Shown here: positions 1 through 7,862 of the stretch, piece after piece
Numbering within the stretch: position 1 is the first letter of the stretch
Layout: each line of letters starts with the position of its first letter
Assembly: GCF_900104065.1 (NCBI RefSeq)
Contig: NZ_FNLC01000001.1
Location: 1,054,001 to 1,118,000 of the forward strand
Length of the DNA stretch: 64,000 bases
From: Natronobacterium texcoconense
GTDB taxonomy: Archaea; Halobacteriota; Halobacteria; Halobacteriales; Natrialbaceae
Direction: 5' to 3'
Notes under the pieces: generated by a model
Told to the model about the DNA's origin: nothing
The model's input: the letters and a program-made list of their open reading frames with translations, nothing else
The model's database searches: none
Translations under genes and position numbers: made by a program

Positions 1-563
1 ACGTGATGACGGTCCAGGGTGACGTGACTGATCCCGAAAGCGTCGAAGGAGTTTTCGGCGCGATCGAGTCGGAACTCGGTACCGTCGACGTGCTCGTCAA
101 CAACGTCGGCGACTTCGCGCCGACTCACTGGGCAGACCTCGCGTTCGAGGACTGGAAACGCGTCTTCGAGACGAATCTCGACGGAACCTACCTCTGCTCG
201 AGACGGGCGTTGCCGGCGATGCGAGAGAACGGCTACGGACGGATCGTCAACGTCGGCTACGCTTCGTCGGAGAAAGGGCTGGTGAGTCCGAAGAACTTCC
301 CCTACTTCGCCGCGAAAGCCGGCGTCCTGATGTTCACGCGGATGCTCGCGGCCGACACGCAGGACGACGCCATTACCGTCAACGCCATCTCGCCGTACGT
401 GGTCGAAAACTCCGACGAGTTCCCCGACGAACTCCCGCAGGACCGGCCCGCGCGATACGAAGACCTGATCCAGCCGCTGTACTTCTTCCTCGATCCCGAT
501 ACCGAATACGTAAGCGGTGAAAACGTCGAAGTCGACGGCGGCTGGTTACCCGAATCCGTCTGA
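1..563 (+). CDS. SDR-family NAD(P)-dependent oxidoreductase, 5'-truncated
   Basis: This is the C-terminal ~187 residues of a short-chain dehydrogenase/reductase; the N-terminal Rossmann glycine motif lies outside the window. The frame is open from base 3. Visible SDR landmarks are the NNVG structural motif, the catalytic Ser in GYASS, the catalytic YxxxK (Y-F-A-A-K), and the C-terminal VSGENVEVDGGW that closes the family fold. The closest functional type is 3-oxoacyl-ACP reductase (FabG)-like, but the substrate cannot be assigned. The gene is convergent with the small minus-strand genes that follow. Confidence 0.9.
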   Translation, partial: VMTVQGDVTDPESVEGVFGAIESELGTVDVLVNNVGDFAPTHWADLAFEDWKRVFETNLDGTYLCSRRALPAMRENGYGRIVNVGYASSEKGLVSPKNFPYFAAKAGVLMFTRMLAADTQDDAITVNAISPYVVENSDEFPDELPQDRPARYEDLIQPLYFFLDPDTEYVSGENVEVDGGWLPESV

Positions 564-566
564 AAA

Positions 567-677
567 CTACCGCGTTGTGTCGTCGGACTCGTCTCGCGTC
601 GATTGCGACTCGAGCGTCGCAGCTACCTGTCTAGCTGCTCGATCGGCGGCTCGAGACCGCTCTTCGGGAGTGAGCAT
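567..677 (-). CDS. possible 36-residue charged small protein
   Basis: An ATG ORF of 36 codons starts 8 nt after the stop of the 686-943 gene, on the same strand, and ends in TAG. The product begins MLTPEERSRAADRAARQVAA and ends in an acidic, Ser/Thr-rich tail. It has the charged amphipathic-helix look of haloarchaeal small proteins rather than of a random frame. No family was recognised and no Shine-Dalgarno sequence is evident. It would be the third cistron of a small operon. It could equally be chance. Confidence 0.35.
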   Translation of the reverse strand: MLTPEERSRAADRAARQVAATLESQSTRDESDDTTR

Positions 678-685
678 GGCGACGG

Positions 686-943
686 TCAGGTGTCTTTCGC
701 GACGCGCCAGGTGGTCGCGGACGTGTACGACCACTTCTCGATCTCCAGTTCGTCGGCCGAGTCCTGAAGCTGGACCATCAACGCGCCGATCTCTTTCGGA
801 GAGAGATCGACGTCGTCGGCGATGAATTTGCCTTTGACGTAGAGATCACCCGACTGACGCTCGAGTTCCTCTTTGAAGTACTCGATCAATCGCTGTGCCT
901 TCGACGATTGCTGCGGAGTCGTGGGGGTTGCGCTCGTACTCAT
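686..943 (-). CDS. small conserved haloarchaeal protein (DUF7123-like)
   Basis: 85 residues from ATG at 943; the longer open frame upstream is rejected because it is Arg-rich and overlaps the preceding gene. After a short Ser/Thr/Pro/Gln-rich N-terminus comes a compact domain with SPKEIGALMVQLQDSA and a final EIEKWSYTSATTWRV, which looks like a winged-helix-type fold with a wing-like tail. It resembles the haloarchaeal small-protein family I know as DUF7123, recalled rather than searched. It sits 2 nt after the stop of the upstream membrane-protein gene, so the two are probably co-transcribed. Function is unknown; DNA binding is an inference. Confidence 0.8.
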   Translation of the reverse strand: MSTSATPTTPQQSSKAQRLIEYFKEELERQSGDLYVKGKFIADDVDLSPKEIGALMVQLQDSADELEIEKWSYTSATTWRVAKDT

Positions 944-945
944 GA

Positions 946-1191
946 TTACTGGGGGGTGTGGTTGTGACCGGCGATTGCACACGCACTGTACACGGCGAGG
1001 AAACCGATCGCGGTCGGCAGTGTGACCGACGCGACGCCTACCGCCAGCATCACGAGTGCGCATACTGGAAGCAGAATCGTCGTCCAGAAGGCGATCGCAC
1101 GAATCGGGAAGACGACGGACTCGCTCACGACGGAGGCGACGCGTCGTACGGCAGGCCCGGTGTGAGTGTCCGTGTCTGAGATCAACGGCAT
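946..1191 (-). CDS. small two-helix membrane protein
   Basis: 81 residues from ATG. Two hydrophobic segments, roughly residues 29-50 and 54-75, are joined by a tight turn, with a polar N-terminus carrying an acidic start. The final HNHTPQ could be a cytoplasmic tail. No family was recognised. It is the first gene of a probable minus-strand operon: its TAA is separated by 2 nt from the ATG of the next gene. A TATA-like box lies about 40 bp upstream. Confidence 0.7.
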   Translation of the reverse strand: MPLISDTDTHTGPAVRRVASVVSESVVFPIRAIAFWTTILLPVCALVMLAVGVASVTLPTAIGFLAVYSACAIAGHNHTPQ

Positions 1192-1224
1192 GGTTTACCT
1201 CTCACTTCTCCCTTGCACCTCCGA

Positions 1225-1237
1225 CCCCATATAAAGG
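1225..1237 (-). promoter_or_regulatory. TATA-like promoter of the 1191-686 operon
   Basis: On the minus strand the sequence reads CCTTTATATGGGG. The TTTATA core lies about 40 bp before the ATG at 1191, which would give a short leader of roughly 15 nt. The spacing and composition fit a haloarchaeal TATA box. Assigned by eye only. Confidence 0.4.
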
Positions 1238-1502
1238 ACATATCATTAGACGTGATTCACCTATTTTCACGAATATACGTTTTTGCGCCACGTTTCACCT
1301 CGTTTTACGAACAGATGAAACGGCCTTAGAATCCGCTAGAAATTTTAGAACCGAACCTAATCGATTTATCCGTTCTCTAGATTACACCTCCAAAATTCGC
1401 CGGTCGAACACGATTTCACGAGGTCGAATCGCCGTTTCGATTTGAGTCCGGTCGCTCCTCGAGAAAAACGAATCGACGTCACTCTCGAGGAAAATGTCGG
1501 AT

Positions 1503-1520
1503 GGTATCACCCCTGATACC
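1503..1520. repeat. perfect inverted repeat GGTATCA-CCCC-TGATACC
   Basis: Two 7-bp arms with a 4-bp spacer, about 40 bp upstream of the TATA-like box of the gene at 1592. The position and symmetry fit a dimeric regulator site. A transcript hairpin is less likely, since it lies upstream of the predicted promoter. Confidence 0.5.
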
Positions 1521-1591
1521 GAACCCGATCGGCGGTGGCCTCCATCCTGTGAAACCGATACAAAATTCACAACGGGATACGAACGGCCGCC

Positions 1592-2356
1592 ATGAACGTC
1601 GACTGGAGCCGGATCACACACGTTACGAAGGTCGATCCAGCGAAATCACTCCCGGACGACCTCGAGGTTCTCGACGGAACCGATCTGATCATCGTCGGCG
1701 GATCGGACGGCGTGACGGCCGAGAACACGCTGGAAGCGGTCAGTGCGATCACCGAGTCCTTTCCCAGCCTCCCGGTCTGGCAGGAGCCGTACAGTTCCGA
1801 TCACGTCTCGAGGGATACCATCGAGGCCGTCGACTACGTCTCCGTTCCTGCGGTCTACAACGGCGATCGAGAACACTTCGTCGGCAAGCACGTCGACCTC
1901 TTCACCGAGGTCGGGAAGAAACCGGAGGAACTGCTCGGCTCGAGTCTACCGGTCGTCGGTAGCCTCGTCGCATCGAAAGGCGAGAAGGCGGTCTCGAAGC
2001 TCACGGAAAAGTTGATCGGCGAGGGGTACGTCGTTCAGCACCTCGACTCCGCGGCCGCGGACGTCTCCGGAGTCGAGACGCAGTACACGCCGGAGCAAGT
2101 CGCAGGCGCGGCGCTTGCAACCGAGTCGTTCTACGGCTTCCCCGTCTTCTACGTCGAGTACTCGGGAACGTACGGCGGGCCGGCGGACGTCGAGGCCGCC
2201 TCGACGTACCTCTCGGAGACGACGCTCCTGTACGGCGGCGGGATCGATAGTCGCGAGAAGGCAACGGAGATCCTGAAAGCCGGCGCGGACGCGATCGTCG
2301 TCGGCGACTGTTTCCACGACGATCCAGACCGGTTCCGAGAGACGATTCCAGCCTGA
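1592..2356 (+). CDS. phosphoglycerol geranylgeranyltransferase (GGGP synthase) / PcrB-like TIM barrel
   Basis: 254 residues. The family catalyses the first archaeal membrane-lipid ether bond, joining sn-glycerol-1-phosphate to geranylgeranyl diphosphate. Supporting motifs are HVTKVDPAKSL at the N-terminus, IIVGGSDGVTAENT, the YVEYSGTYGGPADVEAA region that holds the prenyl/phosphate site, LLYGGGIDSREKA and GADAIVVGDCF, all in the order seen in PcrB/GGGPS barrels. ATG at 1592 gives the usual length and puts a TATA-like box 25-30 bp upstream. Haloarchaea can carry more than one such gene, so this may be the paralogue rather than the main lipid enzyme. Confidence 0.85.
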   Translation: MNVDWSRITHVTKVDPAKSLPDDLEVLDGTDLIIVGGSDGVTAENTLEAVSAITESFPSLPVWQEPYSSDHVSRDTIEAVDYVSVPAVYNGDREHFVGKHVDLFTEVGKKPEELLGSSLPVVGSLVASKGEKAVSKLTEKLIGEGYVVQHLDSAAADVSGVETQYTPEQVAGAALATESFYGFPVFYVEYSGTYGGPADVEAASTYLSETTLLYGGGIDSREKATEILKAGADAIVVGDCFHDDPDRFRETIPA

Positions 2357-2486
2357 CGATCGGTCGGCCGGAGAAATGCGACCGAAGAATCGGTTCGGCG
2401 GTCGCTACGCGTAGATTTCGGTCCTCGAGTACTGCGACACTCGAGGAGAGCGATTGGCTGGCTTCACGAACCGAACGTGGAAGCCG

Positions 2487-2897
2487 TTAGAACGTTTCCT
2501 CGATGATCTCGCCGACCGCAAAGTTCGACTTGACTTCGGTGACTTCGATCTTGACACGGTCGCCGACGTCGGCACCGGGAACGATGATGACGTAGCCGCG
2601 TTCGACGCGGGCAATTCCATCGCCCTGTTTGCCGATGTCTTCGATCTCGACGTAACGCGTTTCGCCGACGTCGACCGGTGGCTGTGGTTCCGATGGCGCA
2701 CTCTGTGGCTGTGTCGAGGCTGACTCCCCGTCGGTGTCAGTTGCCTCGTCGCGCGAGATGAGTGCGACGCGGTACACTTCCTCCGGATCGATGTCGCCGG
2801 TCTCCACTTCCTGGCGTGGTACTTCGATGACGTATCGGTCCTCCTCTGCCGATACTTCGGTACTGAACAGACACAGGAGTTTTTCAGATATCTCCAC
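2487..2897 (-). CDS. TRAM-domain protein
   Basis: 136 residues from GTG at 2897. The C-terminal ~65 residues form a TRAM domain: VDVGETRYVEIEDIGKQGDG, then GYVIIVPGADVGDRV, then VKSNFAVGEII, a small beta-barrel that binds RNA. The N-terminal ~45 residues (MEISEKLLCLF...) and a Ser/Gln/Pro-rich linker are typical of the longer haloarchaeal members. TRAM-only proteins are thought to act as RNA chaperones in archaea. The GTG start is chosen because the first residues match that family pattern and no ATG lies nearby in frame. Confidence 0.85.
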   Translation of the reverse strand: MEISEKLLCLFSTEVSAEEDRYVIEVPRQEVETGDIDPEEVYRVALISRDEATDTDGESASTQPQSAPSEPQPPVDVGETRYVEIEDIGKQGDGIARVERGYVIIVPGADVGDRVKIEVTEVKSNFAVGEIIEETF

Positions 2898-3037
2898 AGG
2901 TAGACCCTCATCACTCTCTCTACGCCGCCTGCATAATAGAACTACCGACCGACTGTCTCCGAATCCGGCTGAACGGCAGTGACCGGCGCTCGAGTCGGCG
3001 TGAAACCAGTGGTTACGGCAACCAATGACGCTCGGTA

Positions 3038-4789
3038 TCAGTCGCCGTCGGCCCGTTCGACAGCCCCGGCCGTCACGAACTGTGAGAGGTCGACTCCGGC
3101 CTCCGTCTCGGCCTCGATCCCCGGACTCGCATCCGTGATGGAATCGTACGGCCGATTGACGACGATGTCGCCCGCAGTCCGGTCGCCGACGCCTGGAATC
3201 GCGGTGAGTTCGTCCATCGACGCCTGGTTGACGTCGAGCGGGTACGGAACGCCGGTGACCGAGCGGTAGCCGTGGTCGACGACCGCCACGTCGATCGTCT
3301 TGCCGAGTTCGCGTTCACCCGGAATCCCCACGAGAAGCGGGTACGTACCGAGTTGCCGGCCGAACGTCTTCCCATCCTGATGGTACTCGAGGTGGACGTC
3401 AGGGAGGACGGTTCCGGGCGGGGCGACCCGCTCGAGCATCGGGTTGTCGATCTCCTCGCGGACCTGCCGTTTGTAACGTTTGAACAGCTTCTTGTGCTCT
3501 TTCGCGATTTGCGCGCCCGTCTCGGACATCTCGGTGCCGTCGAACGACATCACCTGGCGGATGTTGACCCGCCGGAGCATGTACCCCTCGTCGTAGACCC
3601 GCTGGAGGAACTCGCGGTTGAGCTCGTAGGTCTCCTCCCGTTCACCCTTCAGGCCGTGCAGGAGGTTGATGCCGGGAAGCAGTTTGGGAAGTCGGCGTGG
3701 CGCGTCGTCGCCGAAGGTAGGTGCGTCCTCGCGGTCTTCACCGGGACGCCAACCAGCCTCTTCGTTGACGATTTTGACCGCCTCGAAACACTCTTCGGCG
3801 GTGACGTTGAGGTTGTTCTCCTCCTGGACCACGGGGTCGGCAGACTCGAGACCGAACGCGGCCGTGTCGCCGGGGGTGTTGTGCTCGGCGATGATCCGGA
3901 TCCCCTCGCGGGACTTTTCGGGCCACTCGACGATCGTGATGGGGTTCATGTTGTCGAGGTGGAGCGTCTCGAGGTCGGGTGCGACCTCGCGAATCCCGCT
4001 GTAGAGCTGTCGCAGCGCGTCCGGGTTCGGCGCTTCGCCGTCGCCGCCGTAGGCGAGGATGTCGGCCTGGCGGCCGAGCCGGAAGTGTTTCACGCCGTAA
4101 TCGGAGAGTGCGTCGACCTCGCCGACCACAGTGGGGGCGGGCCGGAAGTCTGGATTGCCGTACAGCGGTTCCGTACAGAACGAACACCGGTATGCACAGC
4201 CACGCGAGGTCTCGAGTTCGGCGATCAGGTAGTCGGGATGGTTGGGGTGTTGCTCGACGACGAACGCGCCGTCCTGGGCCCACCGCGAGACCTCGTCGAT
4301 ATCGCGCATCCGGTTGTTAAAGCCCTCGAGACCGCTCTCGACGAGGTCGTGGACGGCGGCCTCGACGTCGCCTTTGGCGACGAAGTCGAAGTCCAGGTCC
4401 TGGCGTTCCGTTTCGGTCGCGCCGGCGTTTTCCTCGCCGACGCCGAACTTGACGGGGCCTCCCATCAGGCTCGTGCCGCTTGCCGTCCAGGCAAGCTTTC
4501 GGACCTCGTCGGGTTCGGCAGGCGTGCCGCCGACGTACTTCCCGGGGACGGTCATCCCACCCAGGTAGATCAGCAGATCGGCCTCGTCGACGTCGCGCCA
4601 GCGGTTGGTTTCGTCGCGCAGGCCGTCGATCGTGTGATAGGTGATCTGCTCGCGGGGAACCCCCGCGTCGACGAGTGCTCCCGCGGTGTATCGCGGGTAC
4701 GTCGAGATGTACGGCGGCACCCCGAAGTGTGCGGGCTCGTCGACGTAGCCGTCGACGATGGTCACCGACAGCTGTTCGGGGTCAGTCAT
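3038..4789 (-). CDS. radical SAM protein with C-terminal helix-hairpin-helix
   Basis: 583 residues from ATG at 4789. The N-terminal ~170 residues resemble a B12-binding-like Rossmann domain of radical SAM proteins (STYPRYTAGALVDAGVP). The [4Fe-4S] cluster motif is C198-x3-C202-x2-C205 in SRGCAYRCSFC, followed by a TIM-barrel region. The last ~60 residues hold a helix-hairpin-helix (MDELTAIPGVGDRTAGDIV) that suggests nucleic-acid contact. The family is conserved in archaea, but the reaction is not one I can name. An upstream Arg-rich extension of the frame is rejected. It is divergent from the zinc-ribbon gene at 4891. Confidence 0.85.
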   Translation of the reverse strand: MTDPEQLSVTIVDGYVDEPAHFGVPPYISTYPRYTAGALVDAGVPREQITYHTIDGLRDETNRWRDVDEADLLIYLGGMTVPGKYVGGTPAEPDEVRKLAWTASGTSLMGGPVKFGVGEENAGATETERQDLDFDFVAKGDVEAAVHDLVESGLEGFNNRMRDIDEVSRWAQDGAFVVEQHPNHPDYLIAELETSRGCAYRCSFCTEPLYGNPDFRPAPTVVGEVDALSDYGVKHFRLGRQADILAYGGDGEAPNPDALRQLYSGIREVAPDLETLHLDNMNPITIVEWPEKSREGIRIIAEHNTPGDTAAFGLESADPVVQEENNLNVTAEECFEAVKIVNEEAGWRPGEDREDAPTFGDDAPRRLPKLLPGINLLHGLKGEREETYELNREFLQRVYDEGYMLRRVNIRQVMSFDGTEMSETGAQIAKEHKKLFKRYKRQVREEIDNPMLERVAPPGTVLPDVHLEYHQDGKTFGRQLGTYPLLVGIPGERELGKTIDVAVVDHGYRSVTGVPYPLDVNQASMDELTAIPGVGDRTAGDIVVNRPYDSITDASPGIEAETEAGVDLSQFVTAGAVERADGD

Positions 4790-4890
4790 ACCGACCGATA
4801 GCGTCTCGAGTGGTAAAACGGTGACTACACGCGGGAGAGTCGACACGAGAGCCAAATGTTGATTAGTTCGGGACTCGGTTACGCAACCGT

Positions 4891-5049
4891 ATGCCACCGA
4901 CGGAAGAGATCGTGTGTACCGCGGAGGACTGCTTTCTCGATATGTTCGAGAACCACTACACGTACGACGTCCCGGACGAGTTCGACGTCTCCGAACTCTC
5001 CTGTCCCGTCTGTGGCGGAACGGAGTGTCTGGAGCCGGTCGAACTCTAA
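4891..5049 (+). CDS. 52-residue zinc-ribbon protein (DUF7559-like)
   Basis: ATG at 4891 to TAA at 5049. Two cysteine pairs are visible: C-x4-C near the start (IVCTAEDCFLDMFENHYTY) and CPVCGGTEC at the end. The acidic central part (VPDEFDVSEL) has normal haloarchaeal composition. I recall a haloarchaeal family with this architecture as DUF7559. The role is unknown; such small zinc proteins often bind nucleic acid or protein partners. It lies alone between the divergent radical SAM gene and hsp20. Confidence 0.85.
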   Translation: MPPTEEIVCTAEDCFLDMFENHYTYDVPDEFDVSELSCPVCGGTECLEPVEL

Positions 5050-5269
5050 TATTCAGAACGTATGACAATATTTTCTCGTTCGGCTACTGGATCACAATCG
5101 ATAACAACGGTGACGTCGTACGGTCCAATCCGGTTATGACCAGGGTGTACTGTCACCGCTTCGCTACCGATCTCGCCGCCACTCCAGCCGTTTCTCTGTG
5201 GTCGTCTCCGACTCCGGTCTCCGACTCGAACCCGACGGGTACGCCGGACGCAGTCGGAGGTGAGACGCC
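5050..5269. promoter_or_regulatory. intergenic leader region of the hsp20 gene
   Basis: 220 bp upstream of hsp20. An AT-rich stretch (ATGACAATATTTTCTCG, about 5061-5077) is the only obvious promoter-like patch and lies far from the start. A strong Shine-Dalgarno GGAGGTGA sits at 5256-5263, 6 nt before the GTG at 5270. So this gene is probably translated from a leadered transcript, unlike many neighbours. Confidence 0.4.
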
Positions 5270-5722
5270 GTGAACCTGAAAGGCGTCGGCAAGTCGATCG
5301 GCAAGACGATCTATCGTGGAATCGGACGCGCGAACAGCCGAATACAGAGCCATCGGTCGCTCCCCGTCGACATTCTCGAGGACGAAACCTCGTATCTCGT
5401 CGTCTTCGACGCACCCGGCGCAGAACCCGACGACGTCCAGGTGCGATACCTCGAGGGGAACGTCAGAATCCAGATCGACCGCTTCCGCCAGTTTCGTGAC
5501 CGCTACGAGATGCGGTTTCCGGGCCGCGGGATGACCCTCGGCGGCGAGGCTGAACTCCCGTCCGACGCGATCGTCGATCCCGATGCGGGGACGGCGACGA
5601 TCACCGAGACGGGGACGCTGAACGTCGAAATCCCGAAAGATCCCTCCGCTGACGAAATCGAATCACCAGCGACGGAATTACACGACGAACAGAAAACGGA
5701 CGTTCCTGCAGGCGACGATTGA
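5270..5722 (+). CDS. Hsp20/alpha-crystallin family small heat-shock protein
   Basis: 150 residues from GTG, supported by GGAGGTGA at 5256-5263. The alpha-crystallin domain spans roughly residues 30-130: SLPVDILEDETSYLVVFDAPG, then VRYLEGNVRIQI, then a final ETGTLNVEIPK strand carrying the hydrophobic strand characteristic of the family. An acidic tail follows. Small heat-shock proteins act as ATP-independent holdase chaperones that bind unfolding proteins. The gene ends in TGA, which is also the first bases of the palindromic repeat at 5721. Confidence 0.9.
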   Translation: MNLKGVGKSIGKTIYRGIGRANSRIQSHRSLPVDILEDETSYLVVFDAPGAEPDDVQVRYLEGNVRIQIDRFRQFRDRYEMRFPGRGMTLGGEAELPSDAIVDPDAGTATITETGTLNVEIPKDPSADEIESPATELHDEQKTDVPAGDD

Positions 5723-5803
5723 GACGGATTGCAGTAACTGTTTACGCACAACCGCGACCCGTCCGGCGGTTATGCCGGCAATAATTTACCGTAGTCCGTA
5801 TGG
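5721..5803. repeat. dispersed ~83-bp palindromic element, copy A (most diverged)
   Basis: This starts inside the TGA stop of hsp20 (TGAGACGGATTGC...) and ends at ...GTCCGTATGG. Termini and core match copies B (22011-22093) and C (51337-51420, inverted): ACGGATTGC at the left end is identical to copy C, and the centre has CAACCGC facing GCGGTTATG. It lies between the convergent hsp20 and FAD-oxidoreductase genes. The length is the same as copy B by count. The inner stem is less perfect than in B and C, suggesting an older copy. Confidence 0.75.
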
Positions 5804-5832
5804 CCAGTCGTGGGCCCGACGAGGCCGCGTGA

Positions 5833-7017
5833 TCACTCTCTATCGCCAATCTGCATCCCTTCTGTCACCTCGAACTCCTCGTCGCCGTCGAACCGCGTCG
5901 GATCGAAGGCGTCGATCCCGTCGCCCCCGAGAATCTCCGTCGCGATCCGCTCGCCGATCGCCGGCGCGCGCATGAACCCGTGACCCTGGAACCCGGTCGC
6001 GACGTACAGTCCGTCTTCGATCTCGCCGACCAGCGGGTCCCCGTCGGGTGTCGACGTACAGAGGCCGGCCCAGGCGCGCTCGAGTTCTGGCTCTGCCTCG
6101 GGGAGCCGATGCCGGACGCGCTCGAGCAGGTCCTCGGCGAACCCGTCGTTTGCCTCGCGGTCGTACTCGTCAGGATCGGCCTCCCAGAGTTCGGTGCCGT
6201 CACCGGCCAGGATCCCTTCCGGGTGGGGACGGACGTAGAATCCAGCGGTTGCGTCGAAGCAGGTCGGCTCCGCGAGATCACAGTTCGCGACGAGCGCCTG
6301 GACGCGGTAGGGCTTCATCGGGATCGGTACGCCCGCGTCGGCGAGCACCTGCTTCGTATGAGCGCCCGCAGTGACGAGGACGGCGTCGACCTCGCGGGCC
6401 TCGCCGTTTTCGGGGACGACGCGTGGCGGATCTGTCCGAGCTTCGACGGGGTTCTCGGGCTCGAGGTCGGCTCCAGCACCGTTGGCCGCTGCCGCGAGCG
6501 CAGCCGTGTACTTCGCCGGGTCGGTGTAGCCCGCCGCACCCGCGATGCCGGCGACTGCGACGTCGTCGGTTCGGAGCCCGTCGAACCGGTCGGCCAGCGC
6601 GTCGGCGTCCATCTCGAGGGCGACGACGCCGTTTTCCTGCATCCGAGTGACCTGCTCGCGGACGAGGTCGGCGCGTTCTTCGTCGCCGTCCTGGGCGAGC
6701 CAGACGTACGGGCACTCGACGAACGGGAAGGTTTCGTCGCCCGAGAGCGCACGGAACCGCTCGATCGCGTCGCTCGCGATTTCGGCGTCCAGCCGGTCGG
6801 CGTAGGCGTCGTAGCAAACACCCGCCGCACGGCCGCTCGCGCCGCTTGCGATGCCGTCGCGGTCGTATAGCGTCACGTCCGCACCCGCACGAGCGAGGTC
6901 GTACGCAGCGGTCGCGCCGACCGCGCCAGCGCCGACGACAGCGACCTCGAGGTCGACCGACTCGTCGGTGAAGGCGTCGGCACCGACGGCGAGTTCGGGT
7001 TCCGAGTCGCCGCTCAT
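5833..7017 (-). CDS. FAD-dependent oxidoreductase, DAO (sarcosine/D-amino-acid oxidase-like) family
   Basis: 394 residues. An N-terminal Rossmann FAD site is at residues ~25-54 (VAVVGAGAVGATAAYDLA then VTLYDRDG), followed by ASGASGRAAGVCYDAY, the region after the flavin loop in DAO proteins. The C-terminal ATGFQGHGFMRAPAIGERIA closes the FAD domain. The family oxidises the C-N bond of amino acids or sarcosine-like substrates; the substrate here is not known. The start ATG overlaps the stop of the upstream creatininase-family gene (ATGA), so the two are translationally coupled and probably share a pathway. Confidence 0.85.
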   Translation of the reverse strand: MSGDSEPELAVGADAFTDESVDLEVAVVGAGAVGATAAYDLARAGADVTLYDRDGIASGASGRAAGVCYDAYADRLDAEIASDAIERFRALSGDETFPFVECPYVWLAQDGDEERADLVREQVTRMQENGVVALEMDADALADRFDGLRTDDVAVAGIAGAAGYTDPAKYTAALAAAANGAGADLEPENPVEARTDPPRVVPENGEAREVDAVLVTAGAHTKQVLADAGVPIPMKPYRVQALVANCDLAEPTCFDATAGFYVRPHPEGILAGDGTELWEADPDEYDREANDGFAEDLLERVRHRLPEAEPELERAWAGLCTSTPDGDPLVGEIEDGLYVATGFQGHGFMRAPAIGERIATEILGGDGIDAFDPTRFDGDEEFEVTEGMQIGDRE

Positions 7018-7784
7018 TTGTGATCACGCGGCCAGCAGTCCTCGAGCGGTCGCTCGGCGAGCCAGTCGATCAGCGCGGAGAGTCGATCGCGGCCCGTCTC
7101 GAACAGTTCCCGGCCCGCGTCGGGATCCGCTTGCGTCGGCCGTCCGACCGCGCCGCTCTCAGAGAAGTCGATCGTGTCGAACCCGATGTTCGCTCCGTTG
7201 ACGGACTTCCCCCAGCTCTCGCTGGCGCCGTCCTCGGCGGCCTCGAGTTCGTCGGGGTCGACGAGTTCCTCGTGGAGGTGCCACAGCAGGCTGGACTCCA
7301 TCGCGTCGGCGTGGCCGCCTTCCTCGTCGAACAGGTCGTCGGCGAGGTCGTCGACGGCGTCCCACCAGTTCCACGGCGGGGCAAAGGCCGTCCGCTCGTT
7401 CCGCAGCGTCCGTGCGGCGCGTCCCAGCGCGGCGCTGTTCCCGCCGTGGCCGTTGACGACGACGGCCTTACGGACGCCGTGTTCGGCGAGGCTCGAGAGC
7501 GTCTCCGTGACGTAGCGTTCGAAGGTCCGGTCGGAGACGTACAGCGTTCCGTCGAACTGGCGGTGATGTTCGCTGACGCCGACGGGAACCGTCGGGAGGA
7601 CGACGGCATCACCGCCCTCGCGGTCGACCGCTGTCCGGGCGAACGCCTCGGCTGCCAGGTGGTCCATTCCCAGAGCCAGTGCGGGGCCGTGCTGTTCGGT
7701 ACTACCGGTCGGGAGCACCGCGACGTCGGCCGCCTCGAGTACGTCTGCGGCCTCGCTCGTCGTCTGTTCGGCAAGCAGCGTCAT
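7014..7784 (-). CDS. creatininase-family protein
   Basis: 256 residues from ATG at 7784. Metal-binding family motifs are clear: VLPTGSTEQHGPALALGMD, SEHHRQFDGTLYVS, VVVNGHGGNSAALG and EEGGHADAMESSLL. Members hydrolyse cyclic amides (creatinine) or formamides such as the riboflavin/F420-pathway intermediate (ArfB-like), using two metal ions. Which of these applies here is undetermined. The pairing with a DAO-type oxidase (4-nt ATGA overlap) would suit creatinine-to-sarcosine-type catabolism but does not prove it. An extension to 7856 is rejected because of its composition. Confidence 0.85.
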   Translation of the reverse strand: MTLLAEQTTSEAADVLEAADVAVLPTGSTEQHGPALALGMDHLAAEAFARTAVDREGGDAVVLPTVPVGVSEHHRQFDGTLYVSDRTFERYVTETLSSLAEHGVRKAVVVNGHGGNSAALGRAARTLRNERTAFAPPWNWWDAVDDLADDLFDEEGGHADAMESSLLWHLHEELVDPDELEAAEDGASESWGKSVNGANIGFDTIDFSESGAVGRPTQADPDAGRELFETGRDRLSALIDWLAERPLEDCWPRDHK

Positions 7785-7862
7785 ACCTACTTCTGGCGGT
7801 CGAAGTGACTTATACTCTCGGACGGATGCATCGAAGAAACCCTCCGACGGCGGCACGGCCGG

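Larger units (their letters stand above)
1192..1591. other. divergent intergenic region, AT-enriched, with one inverted repeat
   Basis: About 400 bp without a convincing gene. The short ORFs across it lack haloarchaeal composition. The middle part (about 1240-1390) is clearly richer in A/T than its surroundings, as expected of a divergent regulatory region. It holds the operon promoter on the minus side. On the plus side it holds a perfect 7-bp inverted repeat (1503-1520) and a TATA-like GATACAAAATT (1557-1567) about 27 bp before the GGGPS-like gene. Confidence 0.5.

Noticed and set aside
3272-4801. Plus-strand ORF of 509 codons antisense to the radical SAM gene
   Set aside because: The opposite frame carries the cysteine cluster, the HhH and the family order; the antisense frame is composed of repeats of Val, Asp, Leu and Arg without motifs.
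5980-6870. Plus-strand 296-codon ORF antisense to the FAD oxidoreductase
   Set aside because: Composition of a GC-rich shadow; the sense gene is complete with FAD motifs at both ends.
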